64,000 bases of DNA from Periplaneta americana (lineage: Eukaryota > Arthropoda > Insecta > Blattodea > Blattidae): contig NC_091117.1 in assembly GCF_040183065.1 (NCBI RefSeq), positions 113,187,001 to 113,251,000 on the forward strand. The letters are read 5' to 3'. The notes below the pieces were generated by a model. That model ran no database searches. It was given only the letters and a program-made list of their open reading frames with translations, and was not told the origin of the DNA. The first letter of the stretch is position 1, and each line of letters starts with the position of its first letter. This document shows, piece after piece, positions 48,111 through 58,629 of this stretch. The position numbers were made by a program, and so were the translations under genes.

Positions 48111-49024
48111 TAGCGACTGTAGCACAGTCTAATACCACAGTCTAATAGATACAGTCACGCAACTCATACGTATAAAATATGCCACCATTTGACAGCTGGC
48201 GCGACAGTAGCCCTCTAGCGGCAGGCAAGTTAAAAGTGTGCACACGACATATGATAACACATCAGAAGACGGGTTTTGCGTAATTTATTTTATATTTTTA
48301 TGCTATACAATAACTGTATATGGTTCTTATTAATTCTACTTTAGAATCCTGGAAGAATTTCACACGCAGTTAATCTACAAGTTTCAGAAGCTGGGAATAA
48401 ACGTAATTCTTTCTGCTCCTTACAAATGAATCATGGCTCTGATCTCGTATCATGGTTTGAAATGATATAATTGTTCGTTGCGTGGTCGGTTAATTCAATT
48501 CATTCCTAAATATATTTATGAATCATTGGAACTTTGTATTTCCTGTGAGAAGAGTAAAAATTACGTAGCAGCTTCAAAATTGTAGGGAATATCTCGTAGG
48601 GTACATCGCGTGGTGAACTCCTCTCCCTATTTCCTGAGAAATTAACGATTTTGCATACCGCAAATTGGGGTAAGCTCGGCCGCTGAGGTAAACTTGAAAA
48701 TAAAGAAAAGGGGAGGATTTAAACATTAATATGAAATTCATTATTTTTCCATTTCTTAACAACCGGTATTTCCTTTATTATTTTGAATCACAAATAGTGC
48801 TGATGTTATGGTTTAAATTTTTATGGCAAGTTTACCGCATTTTACATTACATTTCCAGTTTTCACACATAATGCCCAATTTTAACATATCCTACCTATAA
48901 ATACGTAATTTACATGCACTTACTGTTAATATGACGTAGGTGAGAACAAATAAATGAACATACAATTTTGTTGAAAAAATTGTAACTTCAATTAACTCAG
49001 AAAATGTAGGCCTAATTTTATTTT

Positions 49025-49252
49025 CAGAGCAAAAGTGGTGTAAGTCAAAAATGGGTAATGAGGGGTTAAAGTAAACATTCTGTAAAATACATCGCAAAGC
49101 GGCAGTTAATATTGAATGTATTTAAACTATTAATAGTCAGTGAATAGCACGAAAGATATATTAATTGCTACTTTGCGCTGTATTTTACAGAATTTTTACT
49201 TTAAACCTCATTACCCGATTTTGACTTGCACCACTTCTGCACTGAATGGCTC
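49025..49252. mobile_element. Fold-back MITE with GAGCCATT ends (in THAP-A2)
   Basis: Same family and same relative position as the MITE in THAP-A1 (next to CAGTGATTATT), so it was acquired by their common ancestor. Contains inverted GGTAATGAGG / CCTCATTACC and CTGTAAAATAC / GTATTTTACAG. Confidence 0.8.
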
Positions 49253-49805
49253 AAATAATCACTGGGAATGTAAAATCAACACCAATAACAGTCATGCAAA
49301 TTATTACAGAAAAGATTGCTTTTTATATTAAATTTAAAAAGGCTCTTTTATTTCTTGAGAACTTAATACGTCTGCCACATGAATCTACACGAACACATCA
49401 GAAATTTATCGACACAGTTTGGATTTATTCAAGGAGTGAATATTTTGCAAAGGGATTACTATACTCCATGAATTCTTGCAAAATTAACACCATGGTACCT
49501 ACTTGAATGCTATATAACATTCAACTTTTGAAAATATAAAGAAAAAACACGAATACAAAAATTATGGAATTACTTGCATTAAAAACTGTAGATGTAATAC
49601 CCAAAATCGGAATGGTTACACATTTACACATATGATCTCTGCAAAAAAATAATATACTGTAACAGGTATTTACTTTGTTTTTATTTAAACTGTCCTTCCT
49701 GACATACAAATAGGTAACTGATAAGTAATAAAATAATGTTTTATAGAACACAATACGTAGGCTACCTACAACGTGGATTATTGGTTATGACTGAGTTATG
49801 GTTTT

Positions 49806-49907
49806 CTCTTGGTCTTTAGGGAATCTGAAAAAAGACAAATTCGGAGATTTAAACTTGTTGTTACTGCAATTTTCGTCATTGCACACATTGCCTTTATTCC
49901 GACGCAT
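49806..49907 (-). pseudogene. THAP zinc-finger first exon (THAP-A copy 2)
   Basis: The minus strand reads MRRNKGNVCNDENCSNNKF then PNLSFFRFPKDQEK. C-x4-C and SFFRFPKD are intact. The splice donor present in copy 3 is deleted here as in copy 1. Confidence 0.78.
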
Positions 49908-50211
49908 GATTAAAACGTTATTATAACAGCTTGCATCCCTTTAAAGCATGTGCTGGCTGTATCAATCCTATGACCAGTGCCTTGCCTGCCGCTTGGGCGC
50001 TAGTGTCGCGAATGTTGGCAAAAAAAGTGTTGAAGTTGCGCGACTGTATCTATTAGACTGTGCTAATACATAGAGTAGTGCAACTTCAATAATTTTGTTG
50101 CCAACATTCGCGACATTAGCGCTCAAGCGGCAGACTAGACACAGGTCATAGGGTTGATACAGCCAGCACGTGCTTTTAAAGGATGCGAGATGTTATAATA
50201 ACGTTTTAATC

Positions 50212-50315
50212 ATGCGTCAGAATAAAGGCAATGCGTGGAATGACGAAAATTGCAGTAACAACAAGTTTGAATCCCCGAATTTGTCGTTCTTCAGATTCCC
50301 TAAGGACCAAGAGAG
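50212..50315 (+). pseudogene. THAP zinc-finger first exon with splice donor (THAP-A copy 3)
   Basis: ATG at 50,212, MRQNKGNAWNDENCSNNKF (the first Cys is Trp here) and PNLSFFRFPKDQER, ending exactly at GAGAG|GTAAGT (donor at 50,316). An acceptor TTTTGTTGCAG ends at 50,732, followed by RLYV-stop-MCNHSDF, which resembles the next part of a THAP domain. The intron also holds the fold-back MITE. Best evidence that the family once encoded a spliced THAP protein. Confidence 0.75.
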
Positions 50316-50402
50316 GTAAGTGTATATCAGAAAATCATAACTCTGTCATAACCAATAATCCACATTGTAGGTAGCCTACGTATTGTGTTCTATACAACAT
50401 TT

Positions 50403-50638
50403 GAGCCGTTCAAAGCAGAAGTGTTGTAAGTGAAAATTGGATAATGAGGTTTAAAGTAAGGATTCTGTAAAATACAGTGCAAAGTTGCAATTAATATGTC
50501 CTTCGTACTATCCACTGACTACTAATATTTTAAATAAATTGAATATTATTTGCTACTTTACGCTGTATTTTACACAATGTTTACTTTAACCCTCATTACC
50601 CATTTTTTAGTTACACCACTTTCGCTCCCAACGGCTCA
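50403..50638. mobile_element. Fold-back MITE with GAGCCGTT ends (in THAP-A3 intron)
   Basis: GAGCCGTTCAAAGCAGAAGTG at the left, inverted CACTTTCGCTCCCAACGGCTC at the right. Sits at a different place from the copies in A1 and A2. THAP-A1 provides the uninterrupted site AACATTTATTAG. Confidence 0.82.
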
Positions 50639-52028
50639 TATATTAGTTATCAGTTACCTATTTGTATGTCAGAGAGGACAGTTTATATAAGAACAAAGTA
50701 AATACCTGTTACAGTATATTATTTTGTTGCAGAGATTATATGTGTAAATGTGTAACCATTCCGATTTTGGATAATGTATCTACGGTTTTTAATGCAAGTA
50801 ATAGCATAATTTTTATATTCGTGTCTTTTTTTTTCTTTATATTTCTCAGAAGTTGAATGTTATATTGCATTCAAGTTGGGATCATGGTGTTAATTTTTCA
50901 AGAATTTATGGAGTATTGTAATCCTTTTGCAAAATATTAACTTCCTGAATAAATCCAGACAGTGTCAATAAATTTCTGATGTTTTGGTGTTTATTCATGT
51001 GGTAGACGTATTAAGTTCTCAAGAAATAAAAGAGCCTTTTTAAATTGAATATAAAATGACAATATGTTCTGTAATAATTTGCATGACTGTTATTGGTGAT
51101 GATTTTACAGTTCCAGTGGTTATTTATTGAAAATAAAAGTATATTTTCTGATTTAATTGAAGTTAAAATTTTTTCAACAAATATGTGTGTTCATTTTTTT
51201 GTTCTCATCTACGTCTTATTAACAGTAAGTGTATGTAAATTACGTACTATATAGGTAGGATAAGTTAATATTAAGCCTAAGTATGAAAACTGGAAATGTA
51301 ATGTAAAATGAGGTAAACTTGCCATAAAAAATTAAACCATGATATCAGCACTATTTGTCACTCAAAATAATAAAGGAAATATTGGTTCTTAAGAAATGGA
51401 AAAAATGAACTTTATAAATCAGTGTCTATCATATTAAGGTTTAAAGCCTCCCCTTTCTTATTTTCAAGTTTACCTCAGCGGTCGAGTTTACCCCAATTTG
51501 CGTTATGGATAATAGTTAATTTCTCAGGAAATAGGCAGAGGAGTTCACCACGCGATGTACTCTACGAGATATGCCATACAAGTTTGAAGCTACTAATTTT
51601 GACTCCTCTCACAGGAAATATAGAGTTCCAATGATGCATAAATATATTTAAGAATTAATTTAATTAACCGTCCACATACGAGCAATTATATTATTTCAAA
51701 CCATGATACGTGCTCAGGGCCGTAAGAAGCAGAAAGAATTACGTTTATTCCCAGCTTCTGAAACTTGTAGATTAACTGCGTGTGAAATTCTTCTGGGATT
51801 CTAAGGTAAAATTAATAAGAAACATATGCACTTACTGCATAGCATAAAAATATAAAATAAATTACCCAAACACATTTTCTGATGTGTTACCATATGTCGT
51901 GTGCACACTTTTAACTTGCCTGGCGCTAGAGGGCTACTGTCGCGTCAGCTCTTAAATGTTGGCATATTTTATACCACGGCCGACTTGATGCTCGCTCCCT
52001 TGTTTGTATACGGCCTTGACAATTGTAA

Positions 52029-52072
52029 CACAGTCTAATACATAGAGTCCCGCAATCCATACGTATAAAACG
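52029..52072 (-). repeat. THAP-A terminal fragment
   Basis: CACAGTCTAATACATAGAG followed by CGCAATCCATACGTATAAAA is the CATACGTATAAAA-side end of a THAP-A element, cut off after about 43 bp by the mariner-like sequence. Confidence 0.75.
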
Positions 52073-52075
52073 TAC

Positions 52076-52590
52076 CTTAGAATGCTGCAAAACTGGTTTG
52101 TTCCTCAAATGAATGAAGATTCAGGAGATTACATCTTCCAGCAGGACGGAGCTCCGCCCCATTGGCACCTGAATGTTCGACGTTTTCTGAATGAATCTCT
52201 ACCTCAACGATGGATAGGCCGCATGGGAAATGCAGACTTGGCACTTCAGTTCTGGCCACCGAAGTCCCCCGACCTGACAGTCTGTGATTTTTTCTTGTGG
52301 GGGTACGTAAAAGATGCAGTTTACGTACCACCTCTTCCCATGAATTTGAATGAGCTAAGAAACCGTCTCACAGCTGCGGTGAACTCAGTGACGCAAGACA
52401 TTCTGCAACGAGCGTGGGACGAATTCAGCTACCGTCTAGATGTTGTCCGTGCAGCCGGAGGCGGGCATGTGGAACATCTTTAAACTTCCATGTATGTACA
52501 ATCAAATGCAATTTACAGAATTTAAATACAACACATAGTTCAGGAAATATAGCAAATTAAAAGTGTTTCCATCTTTCTGAATCGCCCTTA
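52076..52590 (+). pseudogene. Mariner/Tc3-like transposase, C-terminal half
   Basis: Open frame 52,082-52,483 (133 codons) with no upstream half: YIFQQDGAPPHWHLNVRRFL (second catalytic Asp and the DGAPxH motif), WPPKSPDLTVCDFFLWGYVK (third catalytic Asp) and the family's RAAGGGHVEHL ending. The first catalytic Asp and the DNA-binding domain are missing, so this is a 5'-truncated relic although its frame is clean. A 3' segment to about 52,590 ends GAATCGCCCTT, probably the terminal repeat. Related to, but distinct from, the relic at 3.8-4.3 kb. Confidence 0.85.
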
Positions 52591-52918
52591 TAATTTGACC
52601 CGTTTCCATTATAACAGTCAAGTCGTTTCTTTCATATATTATGTAACCAATATTGCTTTCGTTTCTTTCTCTTCAATTAAGACGCATGAAGGACTTACAA
52701 ATTCTTATTCGCTAACCTCAAATTCCTCTCTTTTCAGCAATGTCAATATTGTACGACGTCATGTTTTAAACAGCTGATAGGGAATCCGATGAGGCGATGA
52801 GGTAGGTCCGTTACAGTGAACGCACTGCACTTAAAATATCCGTTGCGTGCGATTCGGCGATTCGTGCGAGGAGTGCAATACGATGTAGTGAACGCTTACT
52901 TTTAGACTGTGACTGTAG

Positions 52919-53570
52919 TCTGTCACCAGCAACGAGTTAGTATCTAGCTCGTTGGTCACCAGTGGGTCATTACATACAGAATTTTAAAATATGTAACGTC
53001 AAGTTCTGGATTTTTCGATTAAATTGATGTCATAATAATAAATAGTTTAATGGCCTAATATGAACTTCATCTCACAAATATTCGGGGAGTTGATATGTAG
53101 ACTATTGTTAAAAATATTATTAAAATGACATGCTTCATTGTATCAACGTAAAAATTGTGCCAATAGAATGATGACCCTATATATTTAAACTTACTTCTGA
53201 GTTATTATGGATTTTTACTTCGACCATGTATTACAACTTACACTAAAATAAAGAAATGTTAATATTTTAAAATCGAATATTTTTTTACCATACTCTATAC
53301 TTTACGGTGAGATAAACAATTTCTTAATCTATTACAAAAATTTTATGATGGGATCTCTAATACTTTGGGAAATATTAAATAGACCAGAATTGTACTGTAA
53401 ATGTTGCCATTAAGGATCAAAGTCGCGTGCAGTATATTACGTCACGCGCTCATACCAGACATCCACACGCGCGCTTAGCGATCGATATGACAAATGCTAG
53501 ATGTTGCGAGATCCGCTCAACTGTACGCTAATATATTTCACGTGAGAGTTTTTTTTTTCCTGTTATAATC
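52919..53570. other. AT-rich spacer
   Basis: Starts with TCTGTCACCAGCAACGAG and TAGCTCGTTGGTCACCAG, a short imperfect inverted repeat adjoining the THAP-A3 target duplication. Otherwise nothing recognised. Confidence 0.4.
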
Positions 53571-53576
53571 TCAGCG

Positions 53577-53676
53577 TAACTTTTTCCCTTCAGTTTAGAG
53601 GGTGATTCTGTTCTAGTCTCTCATTGTAACTTTTTCCCTTCAGTTTAGACGGCGATTTTGATCTGTTCTGTCATTG
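53577..53676 (+). repeat. 50-bp tandem duplication
   Basis: Two units starting TAACTTTTTCCCTTCAGTTT at 53,577 and 53,627, with a trailing partial third (TCATTGTAAG). Confidence 0.8.
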
Positions 53677-53694
53677 TAAGTTGTAAGTGTTCAA

Positions 53695-54899
53695 TATGCC
53701 TAAATTAAAGACGAAAAGTTGGCGTCATCTGTGGTGTTGCAACTTTAAAAACATTCGTCACAAGTCAGTAAAAAAAAGTGACAAGTAGCATGTGTAAAAA
53801 TGTCCCGTATTTAGTGGTAGGTGATGCTATTTGAGAGCGCTTTTTCCATAAGATTTAAAAAATTGAAATAATTAGTGAAGTTGCTGGGACTGAAAGTAAG
53901 GTCGACAAATCAACAAGCGAAAAAGAATATTTACAAACAGAGGCGGGAAATTCAACAAACGAAGAAGCATATGCTCCTGAACGTAAGGAACTATAAATGT
54001 ACATATGAGAAATCTATCAGAAATATTGACGTCATTGTTACAGAGAATGGACGACAACTGACTGGGCCAATATGATTTTATTGAAAAGTGACTGTGTAAA
54101 TTTGGTTAATAACTTCATTGGTTGGTTTAAAAAATTCAAGATACTGTACACAACTTCATTGCAAAGTCCCAAGAAAATTATTTAAAGTAGCTGAAAAATG
54201 AAATAAACCCGGTGAGTTCATTATCATTCGTGATTTTTCAGAGAATTACAGTTTCATTATTCAGGATGCTACACAAGGTCATCACTGGAGTACTTCTCAA
54301 GCAACAATACACCCATTCACAGTATATTACAGAAATTCAGTTGTTGGTAATTTAGGGAACCTTTGTTTTTCAGTAATTTCGGAATGCTTAGTTCACGATT
54401 GTGCAACAGTTCATGTTTTTAAAGGAAAATGATAGAACATCTGAAACAAACACAAAGGCCTACCGAAATATCTAAAATATATGATTTCAGTGATGGAGTA
54501 CCTAGCGAATATAAGAACGAAAAAAATCCGTTAATCTACTCAATCATGAACACTATTTTCAAATACCTGCGGAGTGGCATTTCTTTGAAACTAGTCACGG
54601 TAAAGGGCCCAGTGACAGTGTAAGGGGTACAATCAAGCGAATCGCTGCAAAAGCCAGGAACTCTAATTTCAACTCCTAAAGGACTGTATGATTGGTCAAA
54701 ATGCAATATACAGGGAATTATTGTGTCATTCACATCCATTGAAAAACATGAAGAAGTAGTTACAAAATCTAAATCAAAGATTTTCCGGCCTCAAGACTGT
54801 TCCCGGAACAAGAAATGTTCACTGTGTGGTTCCAGTTAATGGAAAGTTAGCAATAAAACCCTACTCCGCTTCATCAGAAGTACCGAAACTAGTTGAAAT
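53695..54899 (+). pseudogene. Decayed member of an uncharacterised insect multicopy gene family
   Basis: Begins near MPKLKTKSW at 53,695 and is recoverable in pieces: FIIIRDFSENYSFIIQDATQ and GHHWSTSQATIHPFTVYYRN (54,210-54,340), SVISECLVHDCATVHVF, IYDFSDGVPSEYKNEKNP, then after a shift HFFETSHGKGPSDSVRGTIK, and finally VPGTRNVHCVVPVNGKLA. Several stops and frameshifts. I recall the order (FxENYSF-QDA-QGxHW...ATxHPF...YFSDG...SHGKGxxDxxxGxxKR) from large families of uncharacterised proteins in insects and other animals; its biochemical role is not known to me. The high copy number in such genomes suggests mobile-element origin, which is inference. Confidence 0.6.
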
Positions 54900-54942
54900 C
54901 AAAGAGTTTGTAATATAATATGTAAGTATTACAAACTCTTTG
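54900..54942 (-). mobile_element. 43-bp micro-element of the CAAAGAG family
   Basis: Consists only of the two termini joined: CAAAGAGTTTGTAATATA at the left and TAAGTATTACAAACTCTTTG at the right. Flanked by a perfect 8-bp duplication GTTGAAAT (54,892-54,899 and 54,943-54,950). It lies inside the decayed gene and is therefore younger than that gene's insertion. Confidence 0.92.
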
Positions 54943-55048
54943 GTTGAAATCAGACGTGTGACGCGCACCCGTCGTCAACGCGGAAACGCTTCTCGCAGTG
55001 ACCAGCAGCAGTAATGACGCATGGCGCAGCGGCATAGATCAGCCTTTA

Positions 55049-56115
55049 GGCCCATAACACACATGCAGAGTTTTCGCCAGCGATAAATGTGTTGCGAGAA
55101 AATAAAAAATTGATAACATGGATTCAAATGGACGTCCACACACTGGAAGAGGTCTCTCTCTTTAGGCAAAAACCTCGCGCGAGTTTCTCGCTGGAATCGG
55201 TAGCTCAGCGAATTTTCTTGACATATTTATCAAAGATGTTTGACATTTATACTCTTTATGACGATTGAATGTAGAAAAAGATATGACAGGTGGCGATGAA
55301 TTATATTGTTTTTATTTGAAAATGAGGAAAGATGGCTGATAATTGCAGTCAGAAACTTATCGAACTTGTACGATGTCACCCGTAGACCTATTTATATGAT
55401 ACACGGGATGAAAACTATAAAAATACGAAACTTAAAGAAGAAATCTGGAAACAAATATCAGATTATCTGAAAATAATTAGGGCTATATTTTATTTTGATG
55501 AGATTTAATAGTATTGATTAAACATTTGAAATAATGTATCTATATGTCTTTTCAGTTTACGTAATTTTAATCAGAATATAGCAAACAATATCATATCATA
55601 AATGGCAAAAAAAAAAAAAAAAAAAAAAAAAGACTGTGGTCCATTGAACCTGAAATAACGCCTAAACGTATCATCATTCAAAACGAAACACCAGTGTCCA
55701 AAACTCGCTCTTATTTTCGTAAGATACAATGTGATTGTCAGACATTTCTGGCTTTAATTTTAGGCCTACTTCTTCTTTTCATGAACAAAATATATTCATG
55801 TAACTCCATTTCCTCATCATCTGAAAACTCAGATTCAACAAAGCGTTCGTACGTTATTTGTAAAGTACGACAATATACTTACAGGTTATATATTTAAGTA
55901 CGACAATATACGTAAATACATAACCTATAATATTCCCCCAACGAGTGATTATATAATCAAAAAAATTCTTTCTGCATGAAGGAAGTGCATAGATGTTCAT
56001 AGCGAGATGTGATCTGTGATAGCGAGAACTCGCCAAGTGTGTGGAGGAGGGCTCTTCGCCTCTTTCTCGCAACACATTTCTCGCTGGCGAAAACTCTGCA
56101 AGTGTGTTACGGGCC
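55049..56115 (+). mobile_element. PIF/Harbinger-type element with MADF exon, non-autonomous
   Basis: Terminal inverted repeats of about 54 bp starting GGCCCRTAACACAC and containing TTTTCGCCAGCGA and ATGTGTTGCGAGAAA (about 95% alike). Flanked by TTA on both sides (55,046-55,048 and 56,116-56,118), the 3-bp target typical of PIF/Harbinger. 1,067 bp. Contains a MADF-like coding exon and an A-run at 55,607-55,631; no DDE transposase is visible. Confidence 0.88.
55332..55482 (+). pseudogene. MADF-domain exon of the Harbinger element
   Basis: Reads MADNCSQKLIELVRCHP, stop, then TYLYDTRDENYKNTKLKEEI and WKQISDYL: the L-I-x-x-V-x-x-x-P-x-L-Y-D ... Y-x-N ... W pattern of an MADF (Myb-like) DNA-binding domain. 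Harbinger elements commonly encode such a second protein beside the transposase. One in-frame TAG. Confidence 0.75.
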
Positions 56116-56118
56116 TTA

Positions 56119-57190
56119 CACGGCGAGTTGCTTTAATTTATAACTTCCTTATTTTTTAAGCCCCCATTATGAAAATTTGACAGCCTAATGAAAATGCTCA
56201 GTAAATTGTCATTTATTGTTTCATGCGAATTGAAGTATTCGATTTTATTTAAAGGCGTTTTTTAAATATATTTTCGAATTTCTTTAAACACGATTTTCAG
56301 AGCTGCACTGAATTATAGTATCTTAATAACCTATTTTGTAAGCTATTTAACGATATCTTTAAAAAAATGTTTGTAATTATTCTTATGGTCAGAAAACAAA
56401 TTTAAAATTGAGCTATGTGCTCAAATAGAAATATTTTAACTGGCCATTACATTTAAAAGGTAGCTGTAGCAAACATAATTTTGTACATGATTAATACGTA
56501 AGACATAAAGAGATGAATGTAGCCTACAATTTTTAACAAATTTGGAGATATGAATGTTTTCGTCATACTGTTTTGCATGGAGTTACCCCAGTATAAGCGA
56601 AATTCTTACTTTGGTATTTTCCTAGTACCCGGTACTCGTTACATAGGCCACTCTTACACTAAACTGGAGTAATTTAAACTTATTAATCAAATAAATGGTT
56701 CTACTTACTGTTTTTTATATGATCACCTGTATGTAATTTCTATTTTATACATATTTCATTGTTATTTTCCATCCGAAGATCATTAAGAACGATGAATATC
56801 ACTTAATATTTCCTATCTTTGTTCAAATAGTGTTTATATGCCATGTTAATTTTCATTTGTTTTCAATTGAACGTGTTAATTCATTTAACATCAACGTCTG
56901 TTTGTCACAAAATCATACACAAGATTAAAAGATTATAATTATACTGATGAATTAAAAGAACTATGTGAAGTTACGCAGCCATCTTCTTGCAAATTCTTCT
57001 CTGTTCGAAAATTCACAGTCCCCTGCATCTATAATGTCAAAGTTTTTTTTAGTATGAATTTACGCGTAATTTAATAATCATTAAAATAAATTAACATTAA
57101 TAAATAAGGAACTTTCCTACGTAGATCATTCAAATCTAATAAAACAAACATAAACGAATCGCCGCTCTGTTATGACTCGTACACCCGCAG
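56119..57190. other. AT-rich intergenic or 3'-flanking sequence
   Basis: No supported gene. If the TPGS2-like exon belongs to a real gene, the right-hand part of this stretch would be its 3' untranslated region. Confidence 0.4.
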
Positions 57191-57196
57191 AGTTGC

Positions 57197-57465
57197 TCAG
57201 GATGGCTTGATCTTGGCTGGGTCTGCCTTCTTCTTGGAGCTCTTCGCTCTCGTCTTGAAGATCGCAGGGTTGAGGTGGTTATACGGCATGGCACACCAGT
57301 CCACGCTCTGTGTGAGTGGGTTATTCACATCAGATTGGAGCAGATGCGGTGCGATCAACACGAACATTTGCTCAGCCCACGGTGTTAGGTCCATGGGCGT
57401 GAATTTGAACTGCCACTGGGGGAGACCCTGGTGTACCAGCATCATGCGGAAGTACTGCGTGAAGT
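57197..57465 (-). CDS. TPGS2: Tubulin polyglutamylase complex subunit 2-like, last coding exon
   Basis: Open minus-strand exon starting right after an acceptor CTCCCTGCAG (AG at 57,466-57,467) and ending with TGA at 57,197-57,199. It reads FTQYFRMMLVHQGLPQWQFK, FTPMDLTPWAEQMFVL, then a loop, HLNPAIFKTRAK and a Lys-rich tail. Human TPGS2 has the matching order: FTxYxRxxxxHLGLPQWQ, then LxPSKVFKSKNK and a basic C-terminus, recalled from the family. TPGS2 is a non-catalytic subunit of the complex that adds glutamate chains to tubulin. Codon use and absence of lesions look like a host gene, unlike the surrounding repeats. Upstream exons were not found within the window. An orphaned exon copy cannot be excluded. 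Confidence 0.82.
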
Positions 57466-57736
57466 CTGCAGGGAGCAACATATAAGAAATTATTTTCCTA
57501 CACAGTGCACGCTATATTCACGTTGTTTTGAAATGATTAATCGAAGATGGTTTGCTTATTGTTTATTACACGCATGTAATTTCTATTCCATACGTTTTTT
57601 TCTATCCCACGATCGTTAAGAATGGTGAATATTATTCATGCTTGCTTCCTGTATTTCTTAAAATAATGCTATGTGGCATGTTAGTTTCTATTTGTCGTGA
57701 TGACGGATCGGTTACACAGATACAGACCAAGACCCC

Positions 57737-58625
57737 AACAGGGGTTTTTAGGGGGCGGAGCCCCCTAAAACAAGAAAGAACACATTATAAAATGTAACTC
57801 GTATCCTCAACCCAAAGGTGATGGACCGGTCAATTACTATAAATTAATTGCATGAAGGTTTGGGGGCCAAGTCCCCAACAGGGGCTTTTAGGGGGCGGAG
57901 CCCCCTAAAACAAGAAAGAACACATTATAGAATGTAACTCGTACCTTCAACCCAAAGGTGATGGACCGGTTAATTATTATAAATTAATTGCATGAAGGTT
58001 TGGGGGCCAAGTCCCCAACAGGGGTTTTTAGGGGGCGGAGCCCCCTAAAACAAGAAAGAACACATTATAAAATGTAACTCGTACCTTCAACCCAAAGGTG
58101 ATGGACCGGTTAATTATTATAAATTAATTGGATGAAGGTTTGGGGGCCAAGTCCCCAACAGGGGTTTTTAGGGGGCTCCGCCCCCTAAAACAAGAAAGAA
58201 CACATTATAAAATATAACTCGTACCTTCAACCCAAATGTGATGGACCGGTTAATTACTATAAATTAATTGCATGAAGGTTTGGGGTGCCAAGTCCCCAAT
58301 TGGGGTTTTAGGGGGCGGATCCCCCTAAAGCAAGAAAGAACACCAACATAATTATATTATACCTCCAACCCAAAAGTGATGGACCGGTTTATTAGGATAC
58401 TATAAATTAATTGCATGAGGGTTTAGGGACTAAGTCCCCAACAGGGGTTTTTAGGGGGCGGAACCCCCTAAAACAAGAAAGAACACATTATAAAATGTAA
58501 CTCGTACCTTCAACTGAAATATGATGGACCGGTTAATTACTATTAATTAATTGCACGAAGGTTTGGGGGGTTAGGGGGCGGAGCCCCCTAAAGCAAGATA
58601 GAACACATCATAAAATATAAATCGG
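57737..58625. repeat. ~140-bp satellite array with internal hairpins
   Basis: Seven units; the TTAGGGGGCGGAGCCCCCTAA palindrome core recurs near 57,751, 57,891, 58,031, 58,171, 58,311, 58,453 and 58,573 (spacing 140, 140, 140, 140, 142, 120). Other shared blocks: CAAGAAAGAACACATTATA, GTGATGGACCGGTTAATTA and GTCCCCAACAGGGG (a second palindrome). In unit 4 the core centre is inverted (GGGGGCTCCGCCCCC). Confidence 0.95.
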
Positions 58626-58629
58626 GGTG

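Larger units (their letters stand above)
48136..50062 (-). mobile_element. THAP-A element copy 2, inserted into copy 3's terminus
   Basis: 1,927 bp with terminal inverted repeats CACAGTCTAATAGATACAG then TCRCGCAACT (28 of 29 matching). The 7-bp duplication CTAATAC lies at 48,129-48,135 and 50,063-50,069 and falls inside the terminus of copy 3. Reverse orientation relative to copies 1 and 3. Carries the THAP exon and a fold-back MITE but no recognisable transposase. Confidence 0.9.
48123..52911 (+). mobile_element. THAP-A element copy 3 (outer, rearranged)
   Basis: Left terminus CACAGTCTAATAC (48,123-48,135), split from ATAGAGTAGTGCAACTTC (50,070 on) by THAP-A2. The body runs to GGCATATTTTATAC at 51,974, where it is disrupted. 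A terminus-like TTAGACTGTG ends at 52,911. Flanks are ACTGTAG at 48,116-48,122 and 52,912-52,918, the same 7-mer that flanks THAP-A1. The right-hand assignment is moderate because about 930 bp of foreign sequence (including a mariner-like fragment) intervenes. Confidence 0.65.

Noticed and set aside
49246-49506. 86-codon plus-strand frame in THAP-A2
   Set aside because: Opposite to the THAP exon strand; the corresponding frame is interrupted in copy 3 and no domain is recognised.
50662-50856. 64-codon frame spanning the THAP-A3 intron and acceptor
   Set aside because: It crosses the TTTTGTTGCAG acceptor and intron sequence; only the part after 50,732 could be exon, in another frame.
57737-58625. 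CRISPR-like array (regular palindromic repeats)
   Set aside because: Units are about 140 bp and nearly identical throughout with no unique spacers; the genome is eukaryotic. It is a satellite.
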